DNA from: CAWJNF01 sp963844235
GTDB taxonomy: Bacteria; Actinomycetota; Thermoleophilia; Gaiellales; Gaiellaceae
Assembly: GCA_963844235.1 (NCBI GenBank)
Contig: CAWJNF010000004.1
Span: 868,001-932,000 of the forward strand
DNA: 64,000 nt
Direction: 5' to 3'
Shown here piece by piece: positions 25,564-34,376 of this stretch. The notes beneath the pieces are model-generated. The model saw only the letters and a list, made by a program, of their open reading frames with translations. It was not told where the DNA came from and did no database searches. How positions within the stretch are numbered: the first letter of the stretch is position 1; every line of letters starts with the position of its first letter. The translations under genes and the position numbers were made by a program.

Positions 25564-26328
25564 ATGAGACTGGTGACCATCGCCGAGCGCCCGGATCTCC
25601 GTCCGGCGCTCGAGCAGGCCGATGCCGCCGCGTATCCGGAGTTCCTGCTCCACGCCGAGCTCGCGAGGCTGTGGCCGGCCGTGTACGACGAGTTTCCGGA
25701 GTACCAGTTCGCGTTGTGCGACGAGACCACCGGCGCCCTTCTGGCGCATGGCAACGCCGTGCCCATGGCGTGGAGCGGGGTGACGAGCGGGCTTCCGGCC
25801 AGTGCCGAGTCCATGGTCCAGCGCGCCCGTGCCTGGCGGCGTCGAGGCGCCCAGCCGACAGCGCTCGGCGCGCTGCAGGTCGTCGTCCACCCGGTCAGCG
25901 AGGGTCTCCCACTCTCGCGAGCGGTGCTCGAGGTGATGGCTGCGCTCGCTTCCGTGGGCGGCGTTTCCGACCTCTTCGCTCCGATCCGCCCGAGCGCGAA
26001 GCACCGCTACCCGCTCGTCGATCTCCAGTGGTACGTGCGCTGGACTCGTGAGGACGGCCTGCCGGCCGACCCGTGGGTTCGCGCCCATCATCGGCTCGGA
26101 GCTACACCGGTGTGTATGGCCATGCGCTGGACCACGGTGACGGGCACCGTGGCGGACTGGGAGGGCTGGACCGGCGGCGTCTTCCGGCAGAGCGGCCCAC
26201 ACGTCGTCCCAGGCGCCCTTGTTCCGGTCGAGATCGACCTCGAACGCGATCGCGGCAGCTACGCCGAGCCGCACCTATGGATGCACTACCGGCTCGAGGC
26301 GCCGCGGTCGCATCGGGCAGCCGCCTAA
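25564..26328 (+). CDS. Hypothetical protein, possible GNAT-fold acetyltransferase
   Basis: 254 residues with no clear motif I can name. The order of an N-terminal region rich in acidic residues, ALLAHGNAVPMAWSG, LGALQVVVHPVSEGLPLSRAVLEVM and a C-terminal half is reminiscent of GNAT proteins (beta4-alpha3 region), but the acetyl-CoA loop R/Q-x-x-G-x-G/A is not convincing. ATG 25564 follows GAGGAGAGC. It is divergent from the aminotransferase operon. No signal peptide or membrane segment. Confidence 0.6.
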   Translation: MRLVTIAERPDLRPALEQADAAAYPEFLLHAELARLWPAVYDEFPEYQFALCDETTGALLAHGNAVPMAWSGVTSGLPASAESMVQRARAWRRRGAQPTALGALQVVVHPVSEGLPLSRAVLEVMAALASVGGVSDLFAPIRPSAKHRYPLVDLQWYVRWTREDGLPADPWVRAHHRLGATPVCMAMRWTTVTGTVADWEGWTGGVFRQSGPHVVPGALVPVEIDLERDRGSYAEPHLWMHYRLEAPRSHRAAA

Positions 26329-26332
26329 GCCC

Positions 26333-26407
26333 GGGGTCAAGTCTTGCATTAGAACATAAGGAGCGCGGAGCAAGGGGTGCTTATGTGCGTATACAAGACT
26401 TGACCCC
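26333..26407. repeat. Long imperfect inverted repeat, GGGGTCAAGTCTTG family
   Basis: The left arm 26333-26360 and right arm 26380-26407 are 28 bases each, with a 19-base loop. The outer 14 bases (GGGGTCAAGTCTTG and complement) and the inner ACATAAG are perfect; a few central positions differ. It starts 4 bases after the stop of the gene ending at 26328. A single arm of the same element is at 18728-18757. It resembles REPIN-type pairs of oppositely oriented palindromic units. Confidence 0.8.
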
Positions 26408-26470
26408 AAGCGAAGACTAGACCTAAACCGAGTACCGGGCCGAGGTCTCGGAGTCGATCGGCATGGCTGC

Positions 26471-26498
26471 GTAGGGGCCGGATATATCCGGCCCCTAC
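26471..26498. repeat. Palindromic repeat family B, copy 2 (perfect 28-base)
   Basis: A perfect palindrome, GTAGGGGCCGGATA followed by its complement, differing from the copy at 6715 only in the central dinucleotide region. It lies 64 bases after the other inverted repeat and 56 bases before the start of the sarcosine-oxidase-like gene. Confidence 0.85.
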
Positions 26499-26554
26499 AT
26501 TCTCGGTTAGCAACTGTCATCAGCCAGGCGCCGGGCCTCGATACGATCGCTGCC

Positions 26555-27676
26555 GTGGAGCAGGTGGACGCAGTCGTCATCGGCGGGGGCGTGGTGGGGA
26601 GCGCCACTGCCCGCGCGCTCGGCGAGCGCGGCAGGTCGTGCGTTCTCCTCGAGCAGTTCGAGATCGGGCACGCACGGGGCTCTTCGCACGGGCCGAGCCG
26701 CCTGTTCCGGCTCGCGTATCCGCAGCCGGACTACGTCCGCCTGGCGCAGCGCGCGCTCGAGTGCTGGCGCCGGCTCGAGGAGACGGCGGGCGAGGAGCTG
26801 CTCGTGACGACCGGCGGCCTCTACGCCGGCGGCTGGGCGGAGGCGTGCGGCGAGACACTCGCCGCCTGCGGCCTGGGCCATCACCAGCGCTGGCTCTCCG
26901 CGGACGAGGCCAGCGAGCGATTCCCCGCGATGTCGTTCGAGGGGCTCGAGCGCCTGCTCTGGCAGGACGACGGCGGCGTCTGCCTCGCCGAGCGAACGGT
27001 CGCCGCGCAAGTCCGCGTGGCGACACAGCATGGTCTCGACCTCCGCCAGGGAGTGGAGGCGCTTCGCCTGCGCGCGGCCTCGGACGGCGTCGACGTCGAG
27101 ACAGCCTCGGGAACGCTTCGAGCCGCCGTCTGCGTCGTGACCGCCGGCCCCTACGCGGCACGCCTGCTCGAGACCGCCGGCCTCACCCTGCCGCTGCAGG
27201 CGTCCTTCGCCCAGGTCAGCTACTACGGCTCCGCCGCTCCGGTGTCGGAGCAGCTTCCCGGCTTCGTCGAGGCCGACCTGAACGCCGGCAGACTGGCCAC
27301 GGGCGGCTACTGGGTTCCGTCCGTCGACGGCACGGGTGTCGTCAAGGCGGGCGACGGAGCGCCGGGCGGCGACGTGGACGCGCGCGAGGCGCCGTTCGCC
27401 GTCGATCCCGAAGAGGAGGGGTGGGTTTCCGAGCTGATCAAGCGGAGACTGCCGGGCTTCGACCCGGCGCCGCTCCTCTCGGAGACGTGCATCTACACGA
27501 TGACGCCGGACCAGGACTTCGTGCTCGACCGCCGGGACCGGCTCGTCGTCGGCTCTGCGTGCTCCGGCCACGGGTTCAAGTTCGGGCCGCTCCTGGGCGA
27601 GCTGCTGGCCGACCTGGCGACGAACGAGGACGTTGCGGCGCACGAGCGTTTCGCGCTCGGGCGTTTCGTGCCATGA
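26555..27676 (+). CDS. Monomeric sarcosine oxidase / N-methyl-tryptophan oxidase family protein
   Basis: 373 residues. The dinucleotide fold begins VDAVVIGGGVVGSATARALG, followed by ARGSSHGPSRLFRLAYP, typical of MSOX/SolA. Cys312 in TCIYTMTPDQDF is the position that carries covalent 8-alpha-S-cysteinyl FAD in this family. SGHGFKFGPLLGELL follows. It oxidatively demethylates N-methyl amino acids to formaldehyde, peroxide and the free amine. GTG start at 26555 by homology. It is followed within 8 bases by a PPOX-type gene. The precise substrate (sarcosine, N-methyltryptophan or another) is not determined. Confidence 0.9.
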   Translation: MEQVDAVVIGGGVVGSATARALGERGRSCVLLEQFEIGHARGSSHGPSRLFRLAYPQPDYVRLAQRALECWRRLEETAGEELLVTTGGLYAGGWAEACGETLAACGLGHHQRWLSADEASERFPAMSFEGLERLLWQDDGGVCLAERTVAAQVRVATQHGLDLRQGVEALRLRAASDGVDVETASGTLRAAVCVVTAGPYAARLLETAGLTLPLQASFAQVSYYGSAAPVSEQLPGFVEADLNAGRLATGGYWVPSVDGTGVVKAGDGAPGGDVDAREAPFAVDPEEEGWVSELIKRRLPGFDPAPLLSETCIYTMTPDQDFVLDRRDRLVVGSACSGHGFKFGPLLGELLADLATNEDVAAHERFALGRFVP

Positions 27677-27683
27677 TGTCTGC

Positions 27684-28358
27684 GTGAGCGTGGACGTGAG
27701 CGCGCCGTTCGAGCACACGGTCTCGAGCGTCGACGAGGTACGGGACATCTACGGCTTTCCCGCCGGCGTCGCGCGGGACAAGATCATCGACCACCTCGAC
27801 GGGCACTGCCGGGACTTCATCGCCCGTTCGCCGTTCGTGCTCGTTTCCACGAGCGATGCCGAGGGACGCTGTGACGTCTCGCCGCGCGGTGGACCGCCCG
27901 GCTTCGTCGAGACGCTCGACGAGAAGCGGCTCGTGTTCGCCGACGCGAAGGGCAACAAGCTCGTGGACTCGCTGCGCAACATCGTCGCCACCGGACGCGC
28001 GGGACTCCTGTTCCTCATTCCCGGGCTCGAAGAGACGCTACGGGTCAACGGTCGCGCGTACCTCACGCGCGACCCGGCAATCCTCGAGCGTCACGTGATC
28101 CAGGAGAACCGCCCGCCGCGGCTTGCAGTCGGGCTCGAGGTCGACGAGGCGTTTCTCCACTGCGCGAAGGCGCTCATCCGCTCGGAGCTGTGGAATCCGG
28201 AGAGCTGGAAGGGCCCCGACGGGCTCGCCCGCCCTGCCCAGATCTGGAAGGACCACGCGAAGCTGCAGGCGACACCGGTCGGCGAGATCGAGGACATGCT
28301 CGTCGACGCGTACGCGAACGACCTGTACTGGGAGCCGGAGCAGACGCAGGCTCCGTAA
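27684..28358 (+). CDS. Pyridoxamine 5'-phosphate oxidase-fold flavoprotein (MSMEG_1061 type)
   Basis: 224 residues. DFIARSPFVLVSTSDAEGRCDVSPRGGPPGFV and LVFADAKGNKLVDSLRNI mark the split-barrel FMN-binding fold. The C-terminal part (AKALIRSELWNPESW) is shared with proteins named PPOX class, MSMEG_1061 family. Such proteins bind FMN, F420 or heme; the reaction is unknown. GTG 27684 is 7 bases after the preceding stop and is likely co-transcribed. Two palindromes follow its stop. Confidence 0.85.
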   Translation: MSVDVSAPFEHTVSSVDEVRDIYGFPAGVARDKIIDHLDGHCRDFIARSPFVLVSTSDAEGRCDVSPRGGPPGFVETLDEKRLVFADAKGNKLVDSLRNIVATGRAGLLFLIPGLEETLRVNGRAYLTRDPAILERHVIQENRPPRLAVGLEVDEAFLHCAKALIRSELWNPESWKGPDGLARPAQIWKDHAKLQATPVGEIEDMLVDAYANDLYWEPEQTQAP

Positions 28359-28361
28359 GGC

Positions 28362-28386
28362 GGGCCGGATGAGATCCGGCCCCTAC
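28362..28386. repeat. Palindromic repeat family B, copy 3 (asymmetric subtype)
   Basis: GGGCCGGATGAGATCCGGCC followed by CCTAC, beginning 4 bases after a stop codon. It is the reverse complement of the copy at 45294 and close to that at 34377, defining a subtype with a GAGA/TCTC centre and one shortened arm. Confidence 0.8.
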
Positions 28387-28425
28387 GAGGCCTCCGGCCG
28401 CGGAAAGGCGCTGGCACCCGTACGT

Positions 28426-28452
28426 GTAGGGGCCGCATCTCATGCGGCACCT
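28426..28452. repeat. Palindromic repeat family B, copy 4 (divergent core)
   Basis: GTAGGGGCCGCATCTCATGC followed by GGCACCT. The core GGAT/ATCC of the other copies is replaced symmetrically by GCAT/ATGC, so both arms changed together and pairing is kept. It is 40 bases from copy 3, forming a two-element cluster. Confidence 0.75.
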
Positions 28453-28482
28453 GACACGAGGACGCCTCGATAGGCTCTCGGG

Positions 28483-30105
28483 GTGGCGACGACGACGACT
28501 CGGATCGGTGGGCACCTCGTCGTCGAAGCGCTCGAGGCGCTGGGCGCCGAGGTCGCGTTCGGCCTCCCCGGTATCCACGCGCTCGCGATCTGGGAGGCGC
28601 TGCGGACGAGCAGCGACGTCCGTGGCGTCGCGTTTCGCTCCGAGCTGAACGCCGGCTTCGCCGCCGACGGCTACGCGCGCGTGTCCGGCAGGCCCGCCCC
28701 GCTCTTGCTATCCACCGGCCCGGGCGCCCTGATCTCGCTGGCGGCGCTCATGGAGGCGGCGAGCTCACACGTGCCCGTCGTGGCGATCTCCTCGCAGATA
28801 CCGGGGAATCTCGTCGGCCAGGGTCGCGGGTACCTCCACGAGCTGCCCGACCAGCTCGCGTCCTTCGCCCCGATCGTGAAGTGGGCGAGGCGAGCCGGCT
28901 CGCCGGGGGAGATCCCCGAGCTCCTCGCCGAGGCCTGGCGTGTCTCGCTGACGCCGCCCAGCGGCCCGGTCTACCTCGAGATCCCGGTCGATTACCTGAC
29001 GGGCGATGCTGGCGCAGCGCCCGTCACGAACCTAGACCGGGAGCCGAGGAAGATGCCGCCCGACGCGACTGCTCTCGAAGAGGCCTCAAGGGTTCTCGGC
29101 GAAGCCGAGAACCCCGTGATCTGGGCAGGCGGCGGCGTGCTGCGCTCGGCGGCGTGGGACGAGTTGCTGGCCCTGGCGGAGCGCCTCGACGCCCCGGTCG
29201 CGACCACGTACATGGGCAAGGGCGCGCTCCCCGAGGATCATCCGCTCGCGGCCGGCTCGGGGTGTGACGAGGGTGCGCTCGCGACGCTGCTGGAGGAGGC
29301 GGACGTCGTCCTCTGCGTCGGCACGGAGCTCGGCGCCGAGACGACGCGCCAGTACGCCTTCCGCCCCCGGGGGACGCTGGTCCAGATCGACGCGGACCCG
29401 AGGCGCATCGGCGCCACGTTCCCCGCTCTGGGTGTCGTCGCCGACGCGAAGGCGGCGCTGGTCGCGCTCCTCGAGCGCGTGCCCGCCAGGCGGCCCGACG
29501 CCGGCGCGGCGCGGGCCGCGGCGGTTCGCGAGCGCATCGCGCAGGGGCTCGCCGAGCGCGGCGAGCTGCTCGAGCTGCGGCTGCTCGCGACGATTCGCGA
29601 GGCGCTTCCGCACGAAGCCGTGCACGCCTGGGACATGACCATCCTCGCGTACTGCGCCGGCCCACACTTCCCGGCCCTCAGCCCGCGCCGCTTCCTCTAC
29701 CCACTCGGCTCGGGCACGCTCGGCTACGCGTGGCCGGCCGCGCTCGGCGCGAAGCTGGCCGTTCCCGCGACACCGGTTCTCGCCGTCGCGGGCGACGGTG
29801 GCATTCACTACGGCCTGACCGAGCTCGCGTCTGCCCGCCAGCACGGCATCGCCGCCACGCTCCTCGTCGTCGACGACGGGTGCTACGGCATCCTGCGCGA
29901 GTACCAGCGTAACTCCTACGGCGAGACCCACTCGGTCGATCTCGTCCAGCCGGACTTCCTCGCCGTCGGCCAGGCGTTCGGCGTGCCGGCCCGGCGCACG
30001 TCACCCGACGCGCTCGCCGGCGACCTCGCCTGGGCGCTAGCACTGGGGGAGCCCGCGATGCTCGTGCTGCCCGCCCACCTCGAATGGATCCCGCCGACGC
30101 CGTGA
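28483..30105 (+). CDS. ThDP-dependent decarboxylase/acetolactate-synthase-like, 2-ketoarginine decarboxylase type
   Basis: 540 residues in three ThDP-enzyme domains. The N-terminal PYR domain has FGLPGIHALAIW and the cofactor Glu54 in FRSELNAGFAADGYAR. The central domain follows. The C-terminal PP domain has VAGDGGIHYGLTELA with VVDDGCYGILREYQ. The GQGRGYLHELPDQLASFAP segment recalls AruI, 5-guanidino-2-oxopentanoate decarboxylase of the arginine transaminase route. The aminotransferase directly downstream could provide the oxo-acid. GTG start at 28483. Alternative: another 2-oxo acid decarboxylase such as benzoylformate decarboxylase. Confidence 0.85.
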   Translation: MATTTTRIGGHLVVEALEALGAEVAFGLPGIHALAIWEALRTSSDVRGVAFRSELNAGFAADGYARVSGRPAPLLLSTGPGALISLAALMEAASSHVPVVAISSQIPGNLVGQGRGYLHELPDQLASFAPIVKWARRAGSPGEIPELLAEAWRVSLTPPSGPVYLEIPVDYLTGDAGAAPVTNLDREPRKMPPDATALEEASRVLGEAENPVIWAGGGVLRSAAWDELLALAERLDAPVATTYMGKGALPEDHPLAAGSGCDEGALATLLEEADVVLCVGTELGAETTRQYAFRPRGTLVQIDADPRRIGATFPALGVVADAKAALVALLERVPARRPDAGAARAAAVRERIAQGLAERGELLELRLLATIREALPHEAVHAWDMTILAYCAGPHFPALSPRRFLYPLGSGTLGYAWPAALGAKLAVPATPVLAVAGDGGIHYGLTELASARQHGIAATLLVVDDGCYGILREYQRNSYGETHSVDLVQPDFLAVGQAFGVPARRTSPDALAGDLAWALALGEPAMLVLPAHLEWIPPTP

Positions 30106-30130
30106 TGCCACTACCAGCCCGCAGATTTCC

Positions 30131-30158
30131 GTAGGGGCCGGATATATCCGGCGCCTAC
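30131..30158. repeat. Palindromic repeat family B, copy 5
   Basis: GTAGGGGCCGGATATATCCG followed by GCGCCTAC; the same as copy 2 except for one arm mismatch (CCCC to CGCC). It lies between the decarboxylase stop (30105) and the aminotransferase start (30174), inside what otherwise looks like an operon. Confidence 0.85.
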
Positions 30159-30173
30159 ACCGGTCCGGGGCAC

Positions 30174-31316
30174 ATGACGAACTGGGAAAGCCTCGTCAAG
30201 CCGTCACTTCTCGGCGTCGATCCGTACGACCCGGGCGAGAGCGTCAGCGAGCTCGAGGAGCGGTACGGGCTCTCGGAAATCGTCAAGCTGAACTGGAACG
30301 AGGGGCTCTTCGGTCCGGCACCCGGAGTCCTCGAAGCGGCGGCGGCCGAGCTCGAGTACGCCTGGATGTACCCGGAGCAGGCATACGCCGACTTCCGAGA
30401 GGACGTCGCCGCCTGGCTCGGGGCGCGGCCGGCTCAGATCGTCCCGGGTCACGGCATCCAGTCGCTCGTCGCGGCCGTGGCGGCGGCTTTCGTCACGGAG
30501 GGAAGCTCGGTGGTCGTGCCGACCCCGACGTACGGCCTGTACGCGCAAGTCTTCTCGGCGGCCGGCGCCGACGTCGAGCGCGTGCCGCTGCGGCCGGACC
30601 TCGGGATCGACCTCGAGGCGCTTGCGGCCACAGCCCGCCGCACTCGCTCCCGCCTGGTCGTCGTCTGCGACCCGAACAACCCGACCGGCGCCGTCGTCTC
30701 CGCGGCCGAGTGGAGGGAGTTCCTCGACGCGCTGCCGTCCGGCTGCGTCGCCGTTGTGGACGAGGCGTACGGAGAGTACGTCGACCCGGAACTGCGACTC
30801 CGCCGGGAGGACGACGTCGACGCCGGCCGGCCGATCCTCATCCTGCGGACCTTCTCCAAGATCTTCGGCCTCGCGGGCTTACGACTCGGGTACGCGGTCG
30901 CCGCCGAGGAGCTGGCCGACTTCCTCCACGTCGTCCAGGAGCCGTTCAACGTCAACCGCGCGGCCCTCGCGGCGGGGCGAGCCTCGCTTGCGGTGCCCGG
31001 CATCGTCGACGAGCGACGCCGACAGGCGAAGGAGGCCCGCGTGCTGCTCACACGGCTGCTCTCCGAGGCGGGCGCACGGCCCTACGCGTCCCAGGCGAAC
31101 TTCGTCCTGGCCGACAGCGGTGTGGACGATCGCGCCCTCGCCGAGCGCCTTCTCCGGCGGGGCCTGCTCATCCGGCCGGGCAGCGAGTTCGGCCGCCCCG
31201 GCTCGGTGCGTATCACCGTGGGCCCGCTGGAGATCATGAAGCGCGTCGGCGCGGAGCTTGCCGACGCAATCCCGGAGCTGGCCGGGCACAGCGCGAGCGG
31301 CTCGGACGCGCCCTAG
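30174..31316 (+). CDS. Class I/II PLP aminotransferase, histidinol-phosphate aminotransferase-like
   Basis: 380 residues. It has KLNWNEGLFGPAPGVLEA, WMYPEQAYADFREDVA, VCDPNNPTGAVV, VVDEAYGEYV and the PLP lysine Lys229 in RTFSKIFGLAGLRLGY. The pattern is HisC-like, but the gene is in an amine catabolic neighbourhood rather than a his operon, so an amino acid:pyruvate role (for example making the oxo-acid for the upstream decarboxylase) is as likely. A short gap separates it from the C45 acyltransferase gene. Confidence 0.9.
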   Translation: MTNWESLVKPSLLGVDPYDPGESVSELEERYGLSEIVKLNWNEGLFGPAPGVLEAAAAELEYAWMYPEQAYADFREDVAAWLGARPAQIVPGHGIQSLVAAVAAAFVTEGSSVVVPTPTYGLYAQVFSAAGADVERVPLRPDLGIDLEALAATARRTRSRLVVVCDPNNPTGAVVSAAEWREFLDALPSGCVAVVDEAYGEYVDPELRLRREDDVDAGRPILILRTFSKIFGLAGLRLGYAVAAEELADFLHVVQEPFNVNRAALAAGRASLAVPGIVDERRRQAKEARVLLTRLLSEAGARPYASQANFVLADSGVDDRALAERLLRRGLLIRPGSEFGRPGSVRITVGPLEIMKRVGAELADAIPELAGHSASGSDAP

Positions 31317-31327
31317 AATTCGCAGCG

Positions 31328-32491
31328 ATGGCGGATTACCCTCACGTCGCGGTGGAGGGGGCGCCCCGCGAGCGCGGTCGCCAGTACGGCGAGCAGGCGC
31401 GCGACCGAGTGCGTCTCTCGATCGATGCCTACCGTGAGGTGTTCGCCAGCCTCGCGGGCTGGGACTGGGATCGGGTGACGGCAGAGGCGCGCCGGTTCGA
31501 GGCACCGATCGAGGCCTACGGAGCGAAGTACGCAGAGGAGCTGCGGGGGATCGGCGAAGGCGCAGGCGTGCCGCTCGAGGACGTCCTCGCGATCAACGTC
31601 CGAACGGAAGTGATGTTCGCGGCACGTGCGCGCCAGGCGGTCGCCGCAGGGCTGGGCGAGTGCTCGTCCTTCGCGGCGCTGCCAGGCGCGAGCGCGGAGG
31701 GGACGCTCGTGGGGCAGAACTGGGATTGGCTTCTGCACTCGTTCGACACGGTCGTCGTGCTCGAGGCCCGCCAGGACGACGGGCCCGACTTCGTAACCGT
31801 CGTCGAAGCCGGCTTGCTCGCGAAGACAGGCATGTCCTCTTCCGGCATCGGCCTCGCCACCAACGCCCTCGTGACCGACGCGGACCGGGGGGAGCCAGGG
31901 GTGCCGTACCACGTGCTGCTGCGCGCGATCCTGGACGCCGAGACCATCTCCGACGCGCTGGCCGCGCTCCAACGCGCGCCACGCTCGTCGTCCGCCGGCT
32001 ACCTGCTCGCCCACGACGACGGCATCGCCGCCTACGTCGAGGCGGCACCCGGCGACTTCTCGCAGCTCTACCTGTTGCACCCGGAAGCAGGTTTGCTGCT
32101 CCACACGAACCACTTCCTCAGCGAGCGCTTCCGCGGCAAGGACGTGTCGCTCTGGGCGATCCCGGACAGCCCGTTTCGCCTCGCGCGCCTGCGGTCGCTG
32201 CTCGAGGGCGAGAACGGGTTGCTCACGGTGGACACCTTCGAGGGGGCGCTCGCCGACCACGCCGGCTACCCGTCCGCCATCTGCTGCCACCCCGATGCGC
32301 GTCATGCTTCCCACGATCAGGGGGCAACCGTCGTGTCGGCGATCATGGCGCTCGACGAGCGGCGGCTCCGGCTCTCCGACGGCTCCCCCTGCCAGACGGG
32401 CTACCGGACCCTCGACTACGGCGAGTTCCTCTCGAAGCCCTCGCCCGTGGGGGCGGGTGGTCGCAAGGGAGAACACCTCCGTGCGGTGTAG
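31328..32491 (+). CDS. C45 family autoproteolytic acyltransferase/hydrolase
   Basis: 387 residues, acyl-CoA:6-aminopenicillanic acid acyltransferase family (Ntn fold). The predicted autocleavage nucleophile is Cys112 in GLGECSSFAAL, followed by GQNWDWLLHSFDTVVVLE (oxyanion/Asn region) and KTGMSSSGIGLATNAL. Fungal IAT makes penicillin; bacterial members hydrolyse or transfer acyl groups on amines and peptides, with few defined substrates. It starts 11 bases after the aminotransferase stop. In this setting it might remove or add an acyl group on an amine; that is a guess. Confidence 0.87.
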   Translation: MADYPHVAVEGAPRERGRQYGEQARDRVRLSIDAYREVFASLAGWDWDRVTAEARRFEAPIEAYGAKYAEELRGIGEGAGVPLEDVLAINVRTEVMFAARARQAVAAGLGECSSFAALPGASAEGTLVGQNWDWLLHSFDTVVVLEARQDDGPDFVTVVEAGLLAKTGMSSSGIGLATNALVTDADRGEPGVPYHVLLRAILDAETISDALAALQRAPRSSSAGYLLAHDDGIAAYVEAAPGDFSQLYLLHPEAGLLLHTNHFLSERFRGKDVSLWAIPDSPFRLARLRSLLEGENGLLTVDTFEGALADHAGYPSAICCHPDARHASHDQGATVVSAIMALDERRLRLSDGSPCQTGYRTLDYGEFLSKPSPVGAGGRKGEHLRAV

Positions 32492-32542
32492 TGGCCGAGG
32501 GCGCTCGGCCACTGCGATCGCGAGCACGGTGCGTTGCCGTTC

Positions 32543-33493
32543 GTGAGCCGCGGACGCGTCCTCGTCATCGACCCGACCTGGGAGCTCGCGTGGGCGGAGG
32601 AAGAGCTCCGGGACGCGAACGTCGCGGTCGAGGCGGCCGAGCGTGCCGAGGGAGACGACGTCGTCGGCCTGCTCGTCTCTCCGGATGTGACGGTCGGCCG
32701 GCCGGAGCTGGCGCGGCTGCCGCGACTCGAGGCGGTGGCGACCAACGCTACGGGCTTTGACCACCTCGACGTGCAGGCGCTCGCGGATGCCGGCGTCTGG
32801 TGCTCGAACATCGCCGGCTACTGCACCGAGGAGGTGGCCGAGCACGCCATCGCCATGGTGATCGGTCTGCTGCGCGGCGTGACCGAGCTCGATCGCGACG
32901 TCCGGGCCGGACGCTGGGACGTCTTCCACCGCCGTCCGCGGCGGGTCGCCGGTGCCTGCCTCGGCGTGGTCGGCTTCGGGCGCATCGGCCGCGCCGTCGC
33001 GTGGCGGGCGCGCGCGCTCGGGATGGACGTGGTCGTCTGCGACACGCTCGTGGCCGACGAGGCCATCCGGGCCGAGGGCGTCGAGCCGGTTGTGCTCGGC
33101 GATCTGCTCGCCCGCGCTGACGTCGTGACGCTCCACGCTCCGCTCGACGGCACGACGCGGAGCATCCTGGACACGGCCGCGATCCGACGCATGAAGGCCG
33201 GCGCCTTTCTCGTCAACTGCGCGCGCGGTGACCTCGTCGACCACGAAGCCCTCGGGATCGCACTCGAGTCCGGACACCTCGGAGGCGCCGCGCTCGACGT
33301 GCTGCCGAACGAGCCGCCGCGGCGCGAGGAGCCCGCGCTGGCGTTTCCGCGCACGATCCTCAATCCGCACGCTGCGTGGTATTCGGAGGAGGCGTTCACG
33401 CTCTGCTATTCGCTGCCGGCGCGTGATCTCGCTCGCGCCCTGAACGGGGGCGAGCCCGTGTACGCGCTCGCGCGGCCGGCACGGGGCCCATGA
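32543..33493 (+). CDS. D-isomer-specific 2-hydroxyacid dehydrogenase
   Basis: 316 residues. It has the NAD fold GVVGFGRIGRAVAWRARALG, the substrate Arg in NCARGDLVDHEAL, a Glu in the DVLPNEPP segment and the catalytic His in NPHAAWYSEE. It is close in layout to CtBP-like and phosphoglycerate-dehydrogenase-like proteins. The start is GTG 32543, with TTG 32534 also possible. The stop overlaps the next ATG (ATGA). It may reduce the 2-oxo acid formed by the neighbouring aminotransferase or oxidase. Confidence 0.9.
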   Translation: MSRGRVLVIDPTWELAWAEEELRDANVAVEAAERAEGDDVVGLLVSPDVTVGRPELARLPRLEAVATNATGFDHLDVQALADAGVWCSNIAGYCTEEVAEHAIAMVIGLLRGVTELDRDVRAGRWDVFHRRPRRVAGACLGVVGFGRIGRAVAWRARALGMDVVVCDTLVADEAIRAEGVEPVVLGDLLARADVVTLHAPLDGTTRSILDTAAIRRMKAGAFLVNCARGDLVDHEALGIALESGHLGGAALDVLPNEPPRREEPALAFPRTILNPHAAWYSEEAFTLCYSLPARDLARALNGGEPVYALARPARGP

Positions 33494-34371
33494 CGAGCGA
33501 CGTCCTCATCGTGGGCGGCGGCGTCGTCGGCTGCGCGATCGCGTCCGCCTGCGCAAAGCGGGGTCTGAGCGTCATGCTCGTCGAGCGCGGACGGATCGCG
33601 GGTGCCGCCTCGAGCCTCGATCTCGCCCTGCTCGGCCAGCCGGCGCCGCCCGGGCTGGGCCCCATGGCAAAGGCGGGCGAGGACGCCTACCTCGGGCTCC
33701 ACCACTTCACGGGCAGGGCGTTCTTCCTCGACCGGAGCCCGCTCGAGTCCGATGGTGGGTCAGGCGCGCTCGTCAGGAGGATCGACGTGCCCGGCGCCAC
33801 GCTCGCGCTCGCCGAGGAGGCGCGCTCCCACCGCGCACGGGTGGAAACCGGATGCGACGTGAAGGGCCTCGTCGTCCAGAGCGGCAGCATCCGGGGCGTG
33901 CGAACGGACGCCGGTGAGCTACGAGCTGGCACGACGGTGGTCGCAGCCGGGGCCGAGACGTGGCGCGTGTGCCGCGATCTCCCCGTGCACGTGCCGCTGA
34001 CCGACGTGGAGGGCGTCTGCGCCGTCTACCCGCCCGGCAAGGTCGCACTCGACCGCCCGCTGCTCGGCGACAACGCCTGGGCCGCGACGGACGAGGCCGG
34101 GCGTACCGTGGTCGCCGAGCCAGAGCGTCTGGTGCCGGGCAGGGGTGCGCTGCTCGGCCGGCAGCCCATCGAGCGCCGCGTGCTCCGCTACGCGATGACC
34201 GCCGACGGACTGCCCCTGCACGGCCCGCTGCCCGGGGTCCGCGGCCTCGTCGTCGCCTGCGGTCACGGCCTCCTCGGCGTCGCGCTCGCGCCCGCGGCCG
34301 GGCTCGCGGTCGCGGCGGGGATCGCCGGCGAAACGTGGGACTACGCGCTCAGGCCCGAGCGGCTGGTGTAG
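33490..34371 (+). CDS. FAD-dependent oxidoreductase, DAO family, short
   Basis: 293 residues. DVLIVGGGVVGCAIASACAKRG at the N-terminus and GLVVACGHGLLGVALAPAAG near the C-terminus mark the glycine oxidase/D-amino acid oxidase family. It is shorter than the usual 360-390 residues, mainly in the substrate domain, yet has both ends, so it may be a compact member rather than a fragment. It is translationally coupled to the hydroxyacid dehydrogenase. Confidence 0.85.
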   Translation: MTSDVLIVGGGVVGCAIASACAKRGLSVMLVERGRIAGAASSLDLALLGQPAPPGLGPMAKAGEDAYLGLHHFTGRAFFLDRSPLESDGGSGALVRRIDVPGATLALAEEARSHRARVETGCDVKGLVVQSGSIRGVRTDAGELRAGTTVVAAGAETWRVCRDLPVHVPLTDVEGVCAVYPPGKVALDRPLLGDNAWAATDEAGRTVVAEPERLVPGRGALLGRQPIERRVLRYAMTADGLPLHGPLPGVRGLVVACGHGLLGVALAPAAGLAVAAGIAGETWDYALRPERLV

Positions 34372-34376
34372 GCCTG

